NCBI RefSeq assembly: GCF_001661495.1
Contig: NZ_BDDT01000002.1
Location: forward strand, 496,001 to 560,000
Direction: 5' to 3'
Origin: Pseudoalteromonas prydzensis
Lineage (GTDB): Bacteria > Pseudomonadota > Gammaproteobacteria > Enterobacterales > Alteromonadaceae
Length of the DNA stretch: 64,000 bases
Numbering within the stretch: position 1 is the stretch's first letter; every line of letters starts with the position of its first letter. Made by a program: the position numbers and the translations under genes. Of this stretch, positions 8,286 through 17,202 are shown in pieces. A model generated the notes under the pieces. That model was not told the DNA's origin and searched no databases. It was given only the letters and a program-made list of their open reading frames with translations.

Positions 8286-10733
8286 ATGACACTTTTATCT
8301 TGGCTTAAAAAACTTAGTTTAGCTGCAACAACAGTACTATTAGTTAGTTGTGCTTCGACCCCATATGAATTTACCCAATCTGAAAATTATAGTCACCGTG
8401 TTAAATTCTTAGTGATGCATTACACCGCTATTGATTATGAAAAATCAATGCGAGTGCTGGTTGAAAAGGGGGGCTTGAGCGCTCATTACTTATTACCTGA
8501 ATCGAATGATGCCAGCTATCCAGAAGAGCAATTAAAAGTCATACAGCTGGTTGATGAACACGACAGAGCGTGGCATGCAGGACGAAGCTACTGGCAAGGC
8601 CGAGAAGATTTAAACGATCAATCAATTGGTATTGAAATAGTCAATGTACCAACATGCCATTACCCTGAAGTAAAACCCGATGTGCACATGGAAAATGACA
8701 GCAGCAAATTGTGTATTTTCCCTGATTATGACGCTAAACAAATAGCGTTACTGATAGAGCTAAGTAAAGGCATTTTAGAGCGGAATCCTGATATTGGTCC
8801 TACACAAGTTGTTGGCCACTCAGATATAGCGCCGTCGCGTAAAAACGATCCAGGCCCGCGCTTTCCATGGTATCAATTATATCAAGCTGGTATTGGCGCG
8901 TGGTATGACAGTGACACCGTTGATAAATACTGGCAGCAGTTTAGCTTAGTAAAACCGTCAGTTGGTTTAATACAAAAAGCGTTACGTGGCTATGGTTATG
9001 ATGTGCAAGCGACTAATCAACTTGACCCACAAACGCTTGATACGTTGAGTGCTTTCCAAATGCACTTTTTACCTTGGCATGTAAGCGGAAATGCAGATGC
9101 GCGCAGTGCGGCGGTATTGTTTGCTTTGATGGAAAAGTACTTTCCTAAAAAAGCCGCAAAGTTAATGCAGCAATACCAACAACAGCAAACTGCACCTGAG
9201 GCAAAGGTAAAACCGTTGGCGAACGCGCAGGTTGTGCTTGAACTACCTAACCCAAATCCAAGCTCTCGGACCTTAGTGAATGATCGCGGTACGTTTAAAG
9301 CTTACAAAGGCCGAGGCGAAATTATTATTGAAAATAGCACGGCAAGCAGCGCAGATATCTTCATTAATGGTGAAAAAATAAATATTGCTCAACCACTTAT
9401 TGCTAATAAACGGTACGAATATAGTTTATCTAAACGCACCCACAATGGCACAAATACTTTTAAAGTAGAAAATGTGCAACCGCAAGGGGCAAGCTTAACG
9501 ATTCGTTTCCCGTATCCTACTTTAGCCACTAAGTCAGTTGCCTCGAATACATTTAAACAGGTTGATAAGCTAATTAACCAAGAAATCGCTGAAGGTTTCC
9601 CTGGTGCCGTACTGGCGGTAATAAAAGACGGTCAATTGCTCAAATTAAGTCACTATGGTGATGCAAAAAAATACCACGCAGATGGCTCATTATTAGCGCA
9701 TCCGCAGCAGATGAAAAGCGATACACTATTTGATATTGCCTCTAATTCAAAAATGTTTGCCACTAACTTAGCGCTAATGAAATTAGCCAGTGAAGGTAAA
9801 GTTGATGTGGAAAAACCACTATTTTATTACTTACCTGAATTTAGAGGGGCAGGGCGTGAGCAGCGATTAGTGAAAGATTTATTGACCCACAGCGCGGGCT
9901 ATCCAGCGGTGGTGGATTTTCATCGCAAAGATAATAAATTTGGCGAGCGTTTCTTCTCACAAAATAGTCTACGTACTAAAAACCTACTACTGACAGGCGT
10001 ACCGTTTGTTGCTGGCCGTAACGTTAAACATTTATATTCAGATATTGACTACATGCTGCTCGGAGTATTAGTTGAGCGATTAGCTGGGCAATCATTAGAT
10101 AGTTACGTTGAAGGGCAAATTTACCAGCCACTGGGTTTAACCCATACACTGTATAATCCGTTGCAAAAAGGCTTTACTAAAAATCAAATTGCCGCCACAG
10201 AGCTGCAAGGTAACACCCGCGGTGGACGAATTAATTTTGATAACGTACGCACTGATGTTTTACAAGGCCAAGTACACGACGAAAAAGCGTTTTATGCTTT
10301 AGGTGGGGTGGCAGGGCATGCTGGGCTATTTAGTACCGGGCAAGACTTAAGTGTGCTGGCACAATTGTTATTAAATCGCGGTGGTTATGGCGATAAGCAA
10401 CTATTTACACCCCAAGTGCTTGAACAATTTATTGCACCACAAGCAAGTGATGAAAGCTATGGCTTAGGGTGGCGTCGTGCCGGTCACGGTGCCTTACAAT
10501 GGCATTTTGGTCCTTATGCCAGCCCGCAAGCATATGGTCATACTGGTTGGACTGGCACCGTCACAGTGATTGATCCCGCCTATGATTTAGCCATTGTTTT
10601 ACTAACCAATACGCGCCACACACCTATAGAAGGCAGTGAAAAGCACTATGAGTTTGTAGGTAAAAAATTCGAGACTGGTAAATATGGCTCAATTGTTTCT
10701 CTGATTTATGAAGCAATACTAAATAAGCATTGA
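8286..10733 (+). CDS. Lipoprotein fusing AmpD-like amidase, peptidoglycan-binding and AmiE-like serine hydrolase domains
   Basis: An 815-residue lipoprotein (lipobox LVSC, Cys22). Residues about 36-200 form an Amidase_2/AmpD-like zinc N-acetylmuramoyl-L-alanine amidase: zinc ligands His44, His177 (GHSDIAP) and Asp187, with Glu116 at the catalytic position. Residues about 220-285 resemble a peptidoglycan-binding domain (VGLIQKALRGYGYDV). A linker with a beta-rich stretch follows. Residues about 422-810 are a beta-lactamase-fold hydrolase with Ser485-x-x-Lys488, Tyr583-Ser-Asp and His751-Thr-Gly. In Bacillus, AmiE (YbbE) of the same fold removes peptides from MurNAc in the NagZ/NamZ pathway. 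Here two unrelated amidase-type folds share one chain. A good GAGAAGG precedes the ATG. Confidence 0.88.
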   Translation: MTLLSWLKKLSLAATTVLLVSCASTPYEFTQSENYSHRVKFLVMHYTAIDYEKSMRVLVEKGGLSAHYLLPESNDASYPEEQLKVIQLVDEHDRAWHAGRSYWQGREDLNDQSIGIEIVNVPTCHYPEVKPDVHMENDSSKLCIFPDYDAKQIALLIELSKGILERNPDIGPTQVVGHSDIAPSRKNDPGPRFPWYQLYQAGIGAWYDSDTVDKYWQQFSLVKPSVGLIQKALRGYGYDVQATNQLDPQTLDTLSAFQMHFLPWHVSGNADARSAAVLFALMEKYFPKKAAKLMQQYQQQQTAPEAKVKPLANAQVVLELPNPNPSSRTLVNDRGTFKAYKGRGEIIIENSTASSADIFINGEKINIAQPLIANKRYEYSLSKRTHNGTNTFKVENVQPQGASLTIRFPYPTLATKSVASNTFKQVDKLINQEIAEGFPGAVLAVIKDGQLLKLSHYGDAKKYHADGSLLAHPQQMKSDTLFDIASNSKMFATNLALMKLASEGKVDVEKPLFYYLPEFRGAGREQRLVKDLLTHSAGYPAVVDFHRKDNKFGERFFSQNSLRTKNLLLTGVPFVAGRNVKHLYSDIDYMLLGVLVERLAGQSLDSYVEGQIYQPLGLTHTLYNPLQKGFTKNQIAATELQGNTRGGRINFDNVRTDVLQGQVHDEKAFYALGGVAGHAGLFSTGQDLSVLAQLLLNRGGYGDKQLFTPQVLEQFIAPQASDESYGLGWRRAGHGALQWHFGPYASPQAYGHTGWTGTVTVIDPAYDLAIVLLTNTRHTPIEGSEKHYEFVGKKFETGKYGSIVSLIYEAILNKH

Positions 10734-10880
10734 TCTGAAAAGGCAGTGCTCAGAGGGGCGCTGATCGATTTAAGTTGTGTTTATTACTGAACTGATTAAG
10801 CTAACGGGTTTGTTCTAACCTTCGTATTGAAGGTAAAATAATTATAACAGCGGCGCAGTCGCTACTAAAAAGGTTATTGT
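10734..10880. other. Short gap between hydrolase and transporter genes
   Basis: No terminator hairpin with a T run is evident here, so the NhaC-like gene could be read with the hydrolase gene. The start at 10881 has AAAAGG a few bases upstream. Confidence 0.4.
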
Positions 10881-12257
10881 ATGTCTTGGTATTCAATTTT
10901 ACCGCCGTTGATAGCGATTCTTATCGTATTTTGGCGTAAAGAAGTAATTATGGCGCTACTTGTCGCGGTTGCTTCTTCTGAGTTTTTGTTAGCACTGCAA
11001 GGTGATGGCAACACGCTGTTTAATACGTTTATAAATACCATTGAACGCGTAGTGAGTGTTGCAAGCTCTCCGGGAAATAGCCGTATCCTTATTTTTAGTA
11101 TCTTGATTGGTGCATTGCTTGCCTACATTCGTGAATCTGGCGGTGTTGCAGCGACTGTTAATATGTTGATGAACAAAGGCGTAGCAAAAAGTAAACGCCA
11201 AGTGGGCTACTTAACCATGTTCTCTGGCATTGCGGTATTTATTGAATCTAACTTAAGTGTATTGACTGCGGGGATTTTATCCCGTGGTTTATTCGATAAG
11301 TTTAAAATGAGCCGAGCACGCTTAGCTTATATTATCGATAGTACCAGTGCGCCAGTATGTATCTTAATTTTACTTAACGGTTGGGGCGCGTACGTACTTG
11401 GCTTATTAGGTAACTATGAAATGTCTGAATCGGCAGTGTCGGTGTTATGGGGCAGTATCGGTTACAACTTCTACGCCATCATCACTTTACTGATTGTGTT
11501 TTATACCATCTCATTTGATAAAGTCCACGGCCCGCTTAAAAAAGCCGAAGAGCAGTTAGAGCATCAAAAAACCGAGTTACAAGAAGAAGTAAAAGGCACT
11601 AAAGCGCGTTATATGCTGGTTCCGTTACTTACTTTAATTGGTAGCATGGTTGGCTTTATGTATTGGTCGGGCGATGGTGATATCGCCAGCGGCAGTGGCT
11701 CTAAATCAGTATTGTACGCCACTATTTTAGCCTGTGTTGTCGCCTACTTTTTAATGGTAACCTCACGTGAATTTACTCACCATAAATTGGTCGATATCGG
11801 CTTTAAAGGCATGGGTGAGCTTTTACCATTAGTGGCGATTGTATTACTTTCATTAACGCTTGGTGCCAGCTTAAAAGACTTAGGCACAGGTGTATTTGTG
11901 GCAGGCTTAGTGGGTGATTACTTACCTATTTACTTAGTCGTACCAGTGTTGTTTGTAACCGGCGCGGTGATCTCATTCACCACAGGCACCTCATGGGGCA
12001 CATTTGCAATACTAATCCCAATTGGTGTGCCGCTTATACAAGCGCTGGGTTTACCACCATCATTAGTGATTGCAGCTATCTTAGGTGGCGGCGTATTTGG
12101 CGATCATTGCTCGCCAATATCAGATACCAGTGCAGTATCAGCCATTGCCTCAGGCTGTGACTTACTCACTCACGTTAAAACGCAAATGCCGTATGCATTA
12201 TTCGCAGGTGGCTTAACCTTCGTAGCTTACCTAGTTACGAGCATTATTGTTTTGTAG
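10881..12257 (+). CDS. NhaC-like sodium-coupled inner-membrane transporter
   Basis: A 458-residue polytopic membrane protein of the Na+/H+ antiporter NhaC-like superfamily, with about 11 hydrophobic segments. Typical blocks are GIAVFIESNLSVLTAG, YIIDSTSAPVCILILLNGWGAY, SFTTGTSWGTFAILIPIG and GGGVFGDHCSPISDTS. A charged cytoplasmic loop lies near residues 212-240. Annotated family members exchange sodium or organic substrates. Because it directly follows the muropeptide-degrading lipoprotein, and no PTS gene (murP) is seen although a MurNAc kinase is, this transporter may import MurNAc or a released peptide. That substrate is an inference; plain sodium homeostasis is the alternative. Confidence 0.85.
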   Translation: MSWYSILPPLIAILIVFWRKEVIMALLVAVASSEFLLALQGDGNTLFNTFINTIERVVSVASSPGNSRILIFSILIGALLAYIRESGGVAATVNMLMNKGVAKSKRQVGYLTMFSGIAVFIESNLSVLTAGILSRGLFDKFKMSRARLAYIIDSTSAPVCILILLNGWGAYVLGLLGNYEMSESAVSVLWGSIGYNFYAIITLLIVFYTISFDKVHGPLKKAEEQLEHQKTELQEEVKGTKARYMLVPLLTLIGSMVGFMYWSGDGDIASGSGSKSVLYATILACVVAYFLMVTSREFTHHKLVDIGFKGMGELLPLVAIVLLSLTLGASLKDLGTGVFVAGLVGDYLPIYLVVPVLFVTGAVISFTTGTSWGTFAILIPIGVPLIQALGLPPSLVIAAILGGGVFGDHCSPISDTSAVSAIASGCDLLTHVKTQMPYALFAGGLTFVAYLVTSIIVL

Positions 12258-12284
12258 AGAGTTAGCGAGAGAAAAGTTAGCGAG

Positions 12285-12312
12285 AAAGCCTGCAAATTAG
12301 CAGGCTTTTTTA
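12285..12312 (+). terminator. Rho-independent terminator after the NhaC-like gene
   Basis: Stem AAAGCCTGC / GCAGGCTTT (12285-12293 and 12300-12308) with a T run. A direct repeat GTTAGCGAGA lies just before it. It overlaps the end of the convergent AhpD-like gene. Confidence 0.85.
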
Positions 12313-12801
12313 TTGCTGAATTAACTTTTTATATTTGGCTGGGGTTATTTGTAAAATAGCATTGAACTCGACTGTAGGTTTAAACATTTTGACTATACGA
12401 TTCCAACTATTTATAGCATTAATAGCTACGGTAAGAGTCACTAAACTTTGTTGATCAAATAATTTTGCCAAAGTCAGGTAAAAATCATCATCAATGTGTT
12501 GTGACAAGGTCAACTTCTCGCAAAGCGCTAATGCAGCGCGCTCTTTGTCGTTATATAAAGGAGTATCTTGCCAAGCATTGAGGGCAATAATACGGTTTAT
12601 GCTCTCACCATATTCCAGCGCTTGTTTGCTATGCATTGCCAAACAATACGCACATTGATTTAATTGAGACGCTCTTAGTTTTAGCAGTTCCCAAATGGTC
12701 AGTCCAAAGCTAGCTTCGACCTTTTGTTTGATCAGCGACTCTTGATTAATTAAGTACGCCATTAACTCAGGCTCAACTTTATAGTAATTTGCTCTTTGCA
12801 T
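12310..12801 (-). CDS. AhpD-like carboxymuconolactone decarboxylase family protein
   Basis: A 163-residue all-helical protein of the AhpD/carboxymuconolactone decarboxylase family. The redox signature is visible as Cys50-Ala-Tyr-Cys53 with His57 (LNQCAYCLAMHSK), the disulfide and proton-relay arrangement of alkylhydroperoxidase AhpD-type proteins. It is probably a cytoplasmic peroxidase or thiol-redox enzyme, but many family members have no known substrate. It stands alone, convergent with the NhaC-like gene, and its start is followed by no partner gene. Family is certain; function is not. Confidence 0.88.
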   Translation of the reverse strand: MQRANYYKVEPELMAYLINQESLIKQKVEASFGLTIWELLKLRASQLNQCAYCLAMHSKQALEYGESINRIIALNAWQDTPLYNDKERAALALCEKLTLSQHIDDDFYLTLAKLFDQQSLVTLTVAINAINSWNRIVKMFKPTVEFNAILQITPAKYKKLIQQ

Positions 12802-13195
12802 AATCGTTCCTAATAGATAAATAACTGCTACCTAGTTTAGTGACGAATAAATAAAAAGAATTGTAAAAAAGCGACTTTGTGATTTGTTTTTAGTGTAGTC
12901 GTACTGCGCTATTTTTTTTGTCATACTATTACACAATATAAAAGCGATATAAGTCGCTGATATATTAATTCACCCTGAAATTAGCGAATATCAATACTAA
13001 TTTAGTTCTTAAGCTATAAAAAAGCTCACATCGAAATCACTCCGGTTTACTTTAATTTAACAATTAACTTTATTTGTAGTATAAATGATCCTAATATGAG
13101 TTCACAAACGATAATTATTAACTGTTTGTACCTAAGTGCAGGATTTGCATTTTACACAACACCATTCAAGGAATGGCATAAATTGGAGCAAAAGA
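12802..13195. other. Upstream region of the pectate lyase gene
   Basis: Nearly 400 bases of AT-rich sequence between divergent genes. I see a small hairpin AGCGA/TCGCT at 12943-12958 and no convincing operator. Reading the lyase from a GTG at 13136 would add 20 residues without a ribosome site, so I treat 13136-13195 as leader. Confidence 0.45.
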
Positions 13196-14794
13196 ATGAG
13201 CGTTATGACAACATTAATACAACGGCACAAGAGTCTATTGTTACTGCTGTTATCTACCTGTAGCTTTGCTACATTGGCAGAAAACTGTACAACTATGCCC
13301 AGCTCAGGCGGGGTTTACTCTGTAATTAACCGTGGCTCTGGCTTGGCATTAGATGTAAATACGTCTGATACTAGTGGCGCACCGGATGTAATTAGCTATC
13401 AATATTGGGGTGGTACAAACCAGAAGTTTGCTTTCACTAAAGGTAGTGATGGTTATTGGACAATTCGTGCACAGCATAATAACCAAGTACTTGATGTACT
13501 CAACTCGTCGCAGTCTAACGGCGCAAACATTGTAGTGTATGACGACTGGCAAGGTGACAATCAACGTTGGCAGTTGAAGGCGTCTTCATCAGGTGGTTTT
13601 AACATTGTAAATAAACTTACGCAAAAGTCATTAACTGTGGCTGGTTCGCAAAACGGCGCGAATGTTTATCAAAATGATGATGTGGGTGGCAGTTCACAGC
13701 GCTGGTATATCAACCCTGTTTCAGGTAGTTGTGGTAGCAGCAGTGGTGGTGGTCAAACAGCATCTGGTTTAATTGGTTTTGCAGCACAACCAGGCAGTGA
13801 TGGCCTTGCAACCACCACCGGTGGCGGTAATGTATCGCCAACAGTTGTCACTAGCTGTAGTGCGTTAACAGCCGCATTAAATTCAACATCAACGGCAGTA
13901 ATTCAAGTGCCTAACAATACAACGATTAACTGCCATACGGCCAATCGTACTGTTGCAGCGTGCCCGCTTGATTGTGGTACATGGGGCGATTACGGTAAAA
14001 CCTGGTATCGCTTACCGGTTGGCAACCAAAGTTGTAGTGAATTAGGCAGCAGCTCAAACAACACGGTTAACGTTACACGTAATGATTCTCGCCTTCGTGT
14101 TCGCTCAAATAAAACCCTTGAGGGGTTAGGGCCAAACTCAAAAATTATCGGCGCGAGCTTAGTGATCAGCAATGATCGCAATATCATCATTCGTAATATT
14201 TTACTTGAAGACATTAACCCCGCGTTAGTTGAAGCTGGTGATGCTATTTCTGTTGATGACAGTAGCCATATTTGGATTGATCACATGGCATTTAATAAAA
14301 TCAGTGATGGCTATATTGATATTGGTAACAGTCAAAATGTCACCTTAAGCTGGAACCGTTTTTATGGCTATAACCCACAAGTGTGCGCTAACCAACATTG
14401 GTATACGCATTTATTCCAAAACTCACAAGTGACAGCACATCACAATTTTTGGGACACTGCAGCAGGTCGTAACCCTAAAATAGATGGTTATAATTCACGC
14501 GTGCATATGTTTAATAACTATTGGAAAAACATTACTTACTTCGCAATTAGTGCAGGTAATGGTGCTGAAGTACTGGTAGAAAATAACTACTTTGAAAACA
14601 GTGCAAAACCACATTGGAACCAAGGCTCAGGTTACTTTAGTGCCTCAGGTAATGTGTATACAGGTGTGTCAGCAACCGATCAGTATCGCGATAGCGGTGC
14701 AAATATCTTTAATGATATCCAGTTATACCCATACAGTTTAGACAATGCCAGTAGCTTAGGAAGTCAAGTTGATGGCGGTACCGGGCCGCAGTAA
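13196..14794 (+). CDS. Secreted pectate lyase (PL1-like) with ricin-type lectin domain
   Basis: A secreted enzyme cleaving pectate by beta-elimination. Start choice: the ATG at 13196 has GGAG at 13185-13188 and yields a normal signal peptide (SLLLLLLSTCSFATLA), better than the GTG 60 bases upstream. A ricin-type beta-trefoil carbohydrate-binding domain follows (about residues 25-175 of this start, with repeated QxW-like motifs NQRWQL, SQRWYI). A short Ser/Gly linker leads to the parallel beta-helix lyase: IWIDHMAFNKISDGYIDI, FWDTAAGRNPKIDG and VTLSWNRF match PL1-family calcium and catalytic regions. No other pectin genes are nearby, so it is a lone degradative enzyme in this window. Confidence 0.9.
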   Translation: MSVMTTLIQRHKSLLLLLLSTCSFATLAENCTTMPSSGGVYSVINRGSGLALDVNTSDTSGAPDVISYQYWGGTNQKFAFTKGSDGYWTIRAQHNNQVLDVLNSSQSNGANIVVYDDWQGDNQRWQLKASSSGGFNIVNKLTQKSLTVAGSQNGANVYQNDDVGGSSQRWYINPVSGSCGSSSGGGQTASGLIGFAAQPGSDGLATTTGGGNVSPTVVTSCSALTAALNSTSTAVIQVPNNTTINCHTANRTVAACPLDCGTWGDYGKTWYRLPVGNQSCSELGSSSNNTVNVTRNDSRLRVRSNKTLEGLGPNSKIIGASLVISNDRNIIIRNILLEDINPALVEAGDAISVDDSSHIWIDHMAFNKISDGYIDIGNSQNVTLSWNRFYGYNPQVCANQHWYTHLFQNSQVTAHHNFWDTAAGRNPKIDGYNSRVHMFNNYWKNITYFAISAGNGAEVLVENNYFENSAKPHWNQGSGYFSASGNVYTGVSATDQYRDSGANIFNDIQLYPYSLDNASSLGSQVDGGTGPQ

Positions 14795-14821
14795 TACGCC
14801 CAAATCACCTTAAAATGCAAA

Positions 14822-14842
14822 AAGCCCTCAATTAGAGGGCTT
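14822..14842. terminator. Bidirectional hairpin between pectate lyase and sugar dehydrogenase
   Basis: Stem AAGCCCTC / GAGGGCTT (14822-14829 and 14835-14842) with an AATTA loop, in the gap between convergent genes. The A run on its left gives a T run on the minus strand. Confidence 0.75.
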
Positions 14843-14865
14843 CATCACATTGCGTGTATTAATCG

Positions 14866-16011
14866 TTAGATTTTACTATTAGGCACGATGCGGTAAATTC
14901 CCATACCATCAATGCCTAGGTATAAGTCGCCATTAGGGTGGGTGGCAATACTGCGCACGCGGCCAGCACCTTCAAATAGCTTGCTGTGACCCGTTACTTT
15001 ATTACCATCAAGTTCAACCAATACTAAGTGTGCAAACTTCATAGCGCCAACAAGCACATGACCTTGCCACTGCGGGTATTTGCTGCTTGTAACAAACTCC
15101 ATCCCAGAAGGGGCGATAGACGGCACCCATACCCAATCGGGTTGTTGCATACCTTCGCGGCTTGTTTCATCGGTAATTTTGGTACCAATGTAATTGATGC
15201 CATGAGTTACTTCTGGCCAGCCGTAGTTAGCGCCCGCTTTAATAATATTGATTTCATCACCACCGCGAGGACCGTGTTCATGACTCCAAATGATGCCCGT
15301 TTCTGGGTGCATAGCCATGCCTTGCGGGTTTCTATGGCCGTAAGAGTAAATGCTCTTACGTGCATTTGACTGGTTTACAAATGGGTTTGATTCAGGGATT
15401 GAGCCATCGCTATTAATACGGTGAATTTTACCAGCGTCATATTCTAAGCTTTGTGGGTGAACATCACGCGCGCCGCGATCACCAATCGAAAAATATAAGT
15501 AACCGTCTTTATCAAACTCAATCCGTGAGCCGTAATGTTTGGTGGTTGTAGTGTTTGGCGCACCATCAAACAACAACTGTGTATCGGTTAGCGTCATGTC
15601 TTTTAACTTAGCACGCATGATTGAGGTATTATAACCCTCTTCATCACCTTCATAGCCTGAGTAAGAAAAGTAGATCCAGCCATTGTCTTTAAAATTAGGA
15701 TCAAGCTCAATGTCTAATAAGCCGCCTTGACCCTCAGCATGCACTTTAGGCACACCTTTAATAGTTTGCTCTAGCAGTTTGCCATCACGAATAAGTCTAA
15801 GTTCGCCAGCGCGGTCAGTCACTAATAAATCTTGCTCGTTAAGCCACGCCATTCCCCAAGGAATTTGGATACCTTTGGCGATTAATTCAAGCTGATACTT
15901 ATCAGCGCTTTTAGCGACAGGGATTTCTTGCTCAGTTTGCTGCGCACAGGCTTGTAAGCTGGTTAAACTAATAAGACTGATGATTAAGCTGCTACAAAAG
16001 GACTTTTTCAT
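14866..16011 (-). CDS. PQQ-dependent aldose sugar dehydrogenase lipoprotein
   Basis: A 381-residue periplasmic lipoprotein (lipobox-like SLQAC, Cys22) of the soluble glucose/aldose dehydrogenase family related to E. coli YliI. Such enzymes oxidise aldoses with pyrroloquinoline quinone. Six-bladed propeller blocks are visible: IPWGMAWLNEQDLLVTDRAG, GLLDIELDPNF, GYLYFSIGDRG, YSYGHRNPQGMAMHPETG, WSHEHGPRGGDEIN and ANYGWPEVTHG. The start is supported by GGAGTCACC before ATG. No PQQ synthesis genes are in the window, so the cofactor would come from elsewhere. It is convergent with the pectate lyase; a shared role in plant or algal sugar use is only a suggestion. Confidence 0.9.
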   Translation of the reverse strand: MKKSFCSSLIISLISLTSLQACAQQTEQEIPVAKSADKYQLELIAKGIQIPWGMAWLNEQDLLVTDRAGELRLIRDGKLLEQTIKGVPKVHAEGQGGLLDIELDPNFKDNGWIYFSYSGYEGDEEGYNTSIMRAKLKDMTLTDTQLLFDGAPNTTTTKHYGSRIEFDKDGYLYFSIGDRGARDVHPQSLEYDAGKIHRINSDGSIPESNPFVNQSNARKSIYSYGHRNPQGMAMHPETGIIWSHEHGPRGGDEINIIKAGANYGWPEVTHGINYIGTKITDETSREGMQQPDWVWVPSIAPSGMEFVTSSKYPQWQGHVLVGAMKFAHLVLVELDGNKVTGHSKLFEGAGRVRSIATHPNGDLYLGIDGMGIYRIVPNSKI

Positions 16012-16267
16012 GGTGACTCCAATTTTTTAAACACGATGTAAATAGAGTAGCGTGTTCAAGGTTAAATTGTTATTAACTTTCATTAAAGTGCGACTACCTA
16101 CGTGAAATATAAGGTAAATGACGGGGTTGTCGCGCGGATGTTGTAGCTGATTGCTTTGCCAAGAATGAAAAACGATGGCTTCGTGCGGCGGGCGACGAAT
16201 TACGGAACAATCCTAGTACCTAGCCACTTTATATTGTAGGTCGCCCTTTAGGGCGAAAAAAGTGAAT

Positions 16268-16308
16268 TTTCACCACTGAGAACACAGAGGCGCTGCGCTA
16301 CACAGAGG
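16268..16308 (+). repeat. Inverted-repeat partner, left copy
   Basis: This segment (core AGAACACAGAGGCGCTGCGC) occurs in reverse orientation at 20461-20505, so the pair brackets the nuclease-ATPase gene. The match is close but not perfect by eye. Confidence 0.75.
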
Positions 16309-16478
16309 TTAAATATTGGAAGTAGGAGCTGGCTTCAGCCTCGAATGATTTAACACCAATGTTAGGGTTAACCACCGTAGGCGCTGAGCTTGCTGGCGCG
16401 TGTGATTGTTGGGCTTTAACCCAAAAAGTTGCATCACCTTGGCTGATGGTTTTCTGCTAACTTGCTAGCTCTTGTCGG

Positions 16479-16647
16479 GATAAATCCGCGACCTACATTA
16501 AAAACCTTATTCAAGGTTCTTTGCCAGATTGCTGGCAGCAATCAAGGGGCGATCGGTTTTCAAATTGATTCTGCTGCAAGTAATTCATCCCTGAAGCTGG
16601 GTTCCTGTCAGCATCCATGCTTCCACTTCCTCGCGCTGCGAAACTTC
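16479..16647 (+). repeat. Long direct repeat, left copy
   Basis: About 169 bases match 20274-20443 in the same orientation at roughly four bases in five by eye. Shared landmarks include GCGACCTACATTA, CCTTATTCAAG, GCAAGTAATTCATCC, GTCAGCATCCATGCTT and GCGCTGCGAAACTTC. Confidence 0.8.
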
Positions 16648-16834
16648 GTTTCGGTCACTCGTCACCCACGGCGCCCCGAGCATCACGCTTAATCCTTCAA
16701 ACCGTAATTGATGTGAACGTAAACGGCGAAGATAGGCCAACTTACACATCCTTGTACGCTCCCCAGTTCGGCCATCCATGGCCTCTCGTTCAAAGCTGCG
16801 CTTTTCACCCATGGCCTAGCTTCGCCTCATCGCG

Positions 16835-16910
16835 CATCCATGCGCGATATTACTCATCAATTACATATTTTCAGGGCGTGATGACGGGGGAAGGGTACTA
16901 AACGTGAGAT
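16835..16910 (+). repeat. 76-base direct repeat, copy 1
   Basis: Nearly identical to 17058-17133. Both copies start at CATCCATGCGCGATATTACT and end at AAACGTGAGAT, with only a few substitutions. Confidence 0.85.
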
Positions 16911-17057
16911 TTGTGTTTTAGCTTGGCAGGATGCAATGCTTAATTCCGCGTATTTTAAGAGACAAAAAACTTTATTCAAGGTTTTGTCGCACTGGCGACG
17001 GCAGCCAAAGAGGGGCTGCCGCTGACCCCTCTCTGGACTCTCCCAGCGCCCCCCGAG

Positions 17058-17133
17058 CATCCATGCGCGATATTACTCATCAATTACTTATTTTCAGAGC
17101 GTGACGACGGGGGAAGGGTGTTAAACGTGAGAT
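17058..17133 (+). repeat. 76-base direct repeat, copy 2
   Basis: Second copy of the 16835-16910 repeat. It ends 70 bases before the 3' end of the nuclease-ATPase gene and could contribute to its transcript end. Confidence 0.85.
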
Positions 17134-17202
17134 CGGAGAAAAGTTAAGATCTTATTATCTAGTTTTGATTGTCTTTTAAGGTGTAATATTATTGATTTTT
17201 AA

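Larger units (their letters stand above)
16012..17202. repeat. Repeat-rich non-coding tract left of the nuclease-ATPase gene
   Basis: About 1.2 kb without a supported gene; the small frames in it have no ribosome sites or recognisable products. It holds the hairpin TCGCCCTTTAGGGCGA (16241-16256), a segment 16268-16308 that recurs inverted at 20461-20505, a TTGGG/CCCAA hairpin at 16409-16424, a segment 16479-16647 that recurs directly at 20274-20443, and a 76-base direct duplication (16835-16910 and 17058-17133). It looks like an accumulation of dispersed intergenic repeats at an integration-prone site. Confidence 0.7.

Noticed and set aside
16462..16901. Overlapping small open frames on both strands in the repeat tract
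   Set aside because: They lie in dispersed repeats, have no ribosome sites or recognisable families, and conflict with each other.
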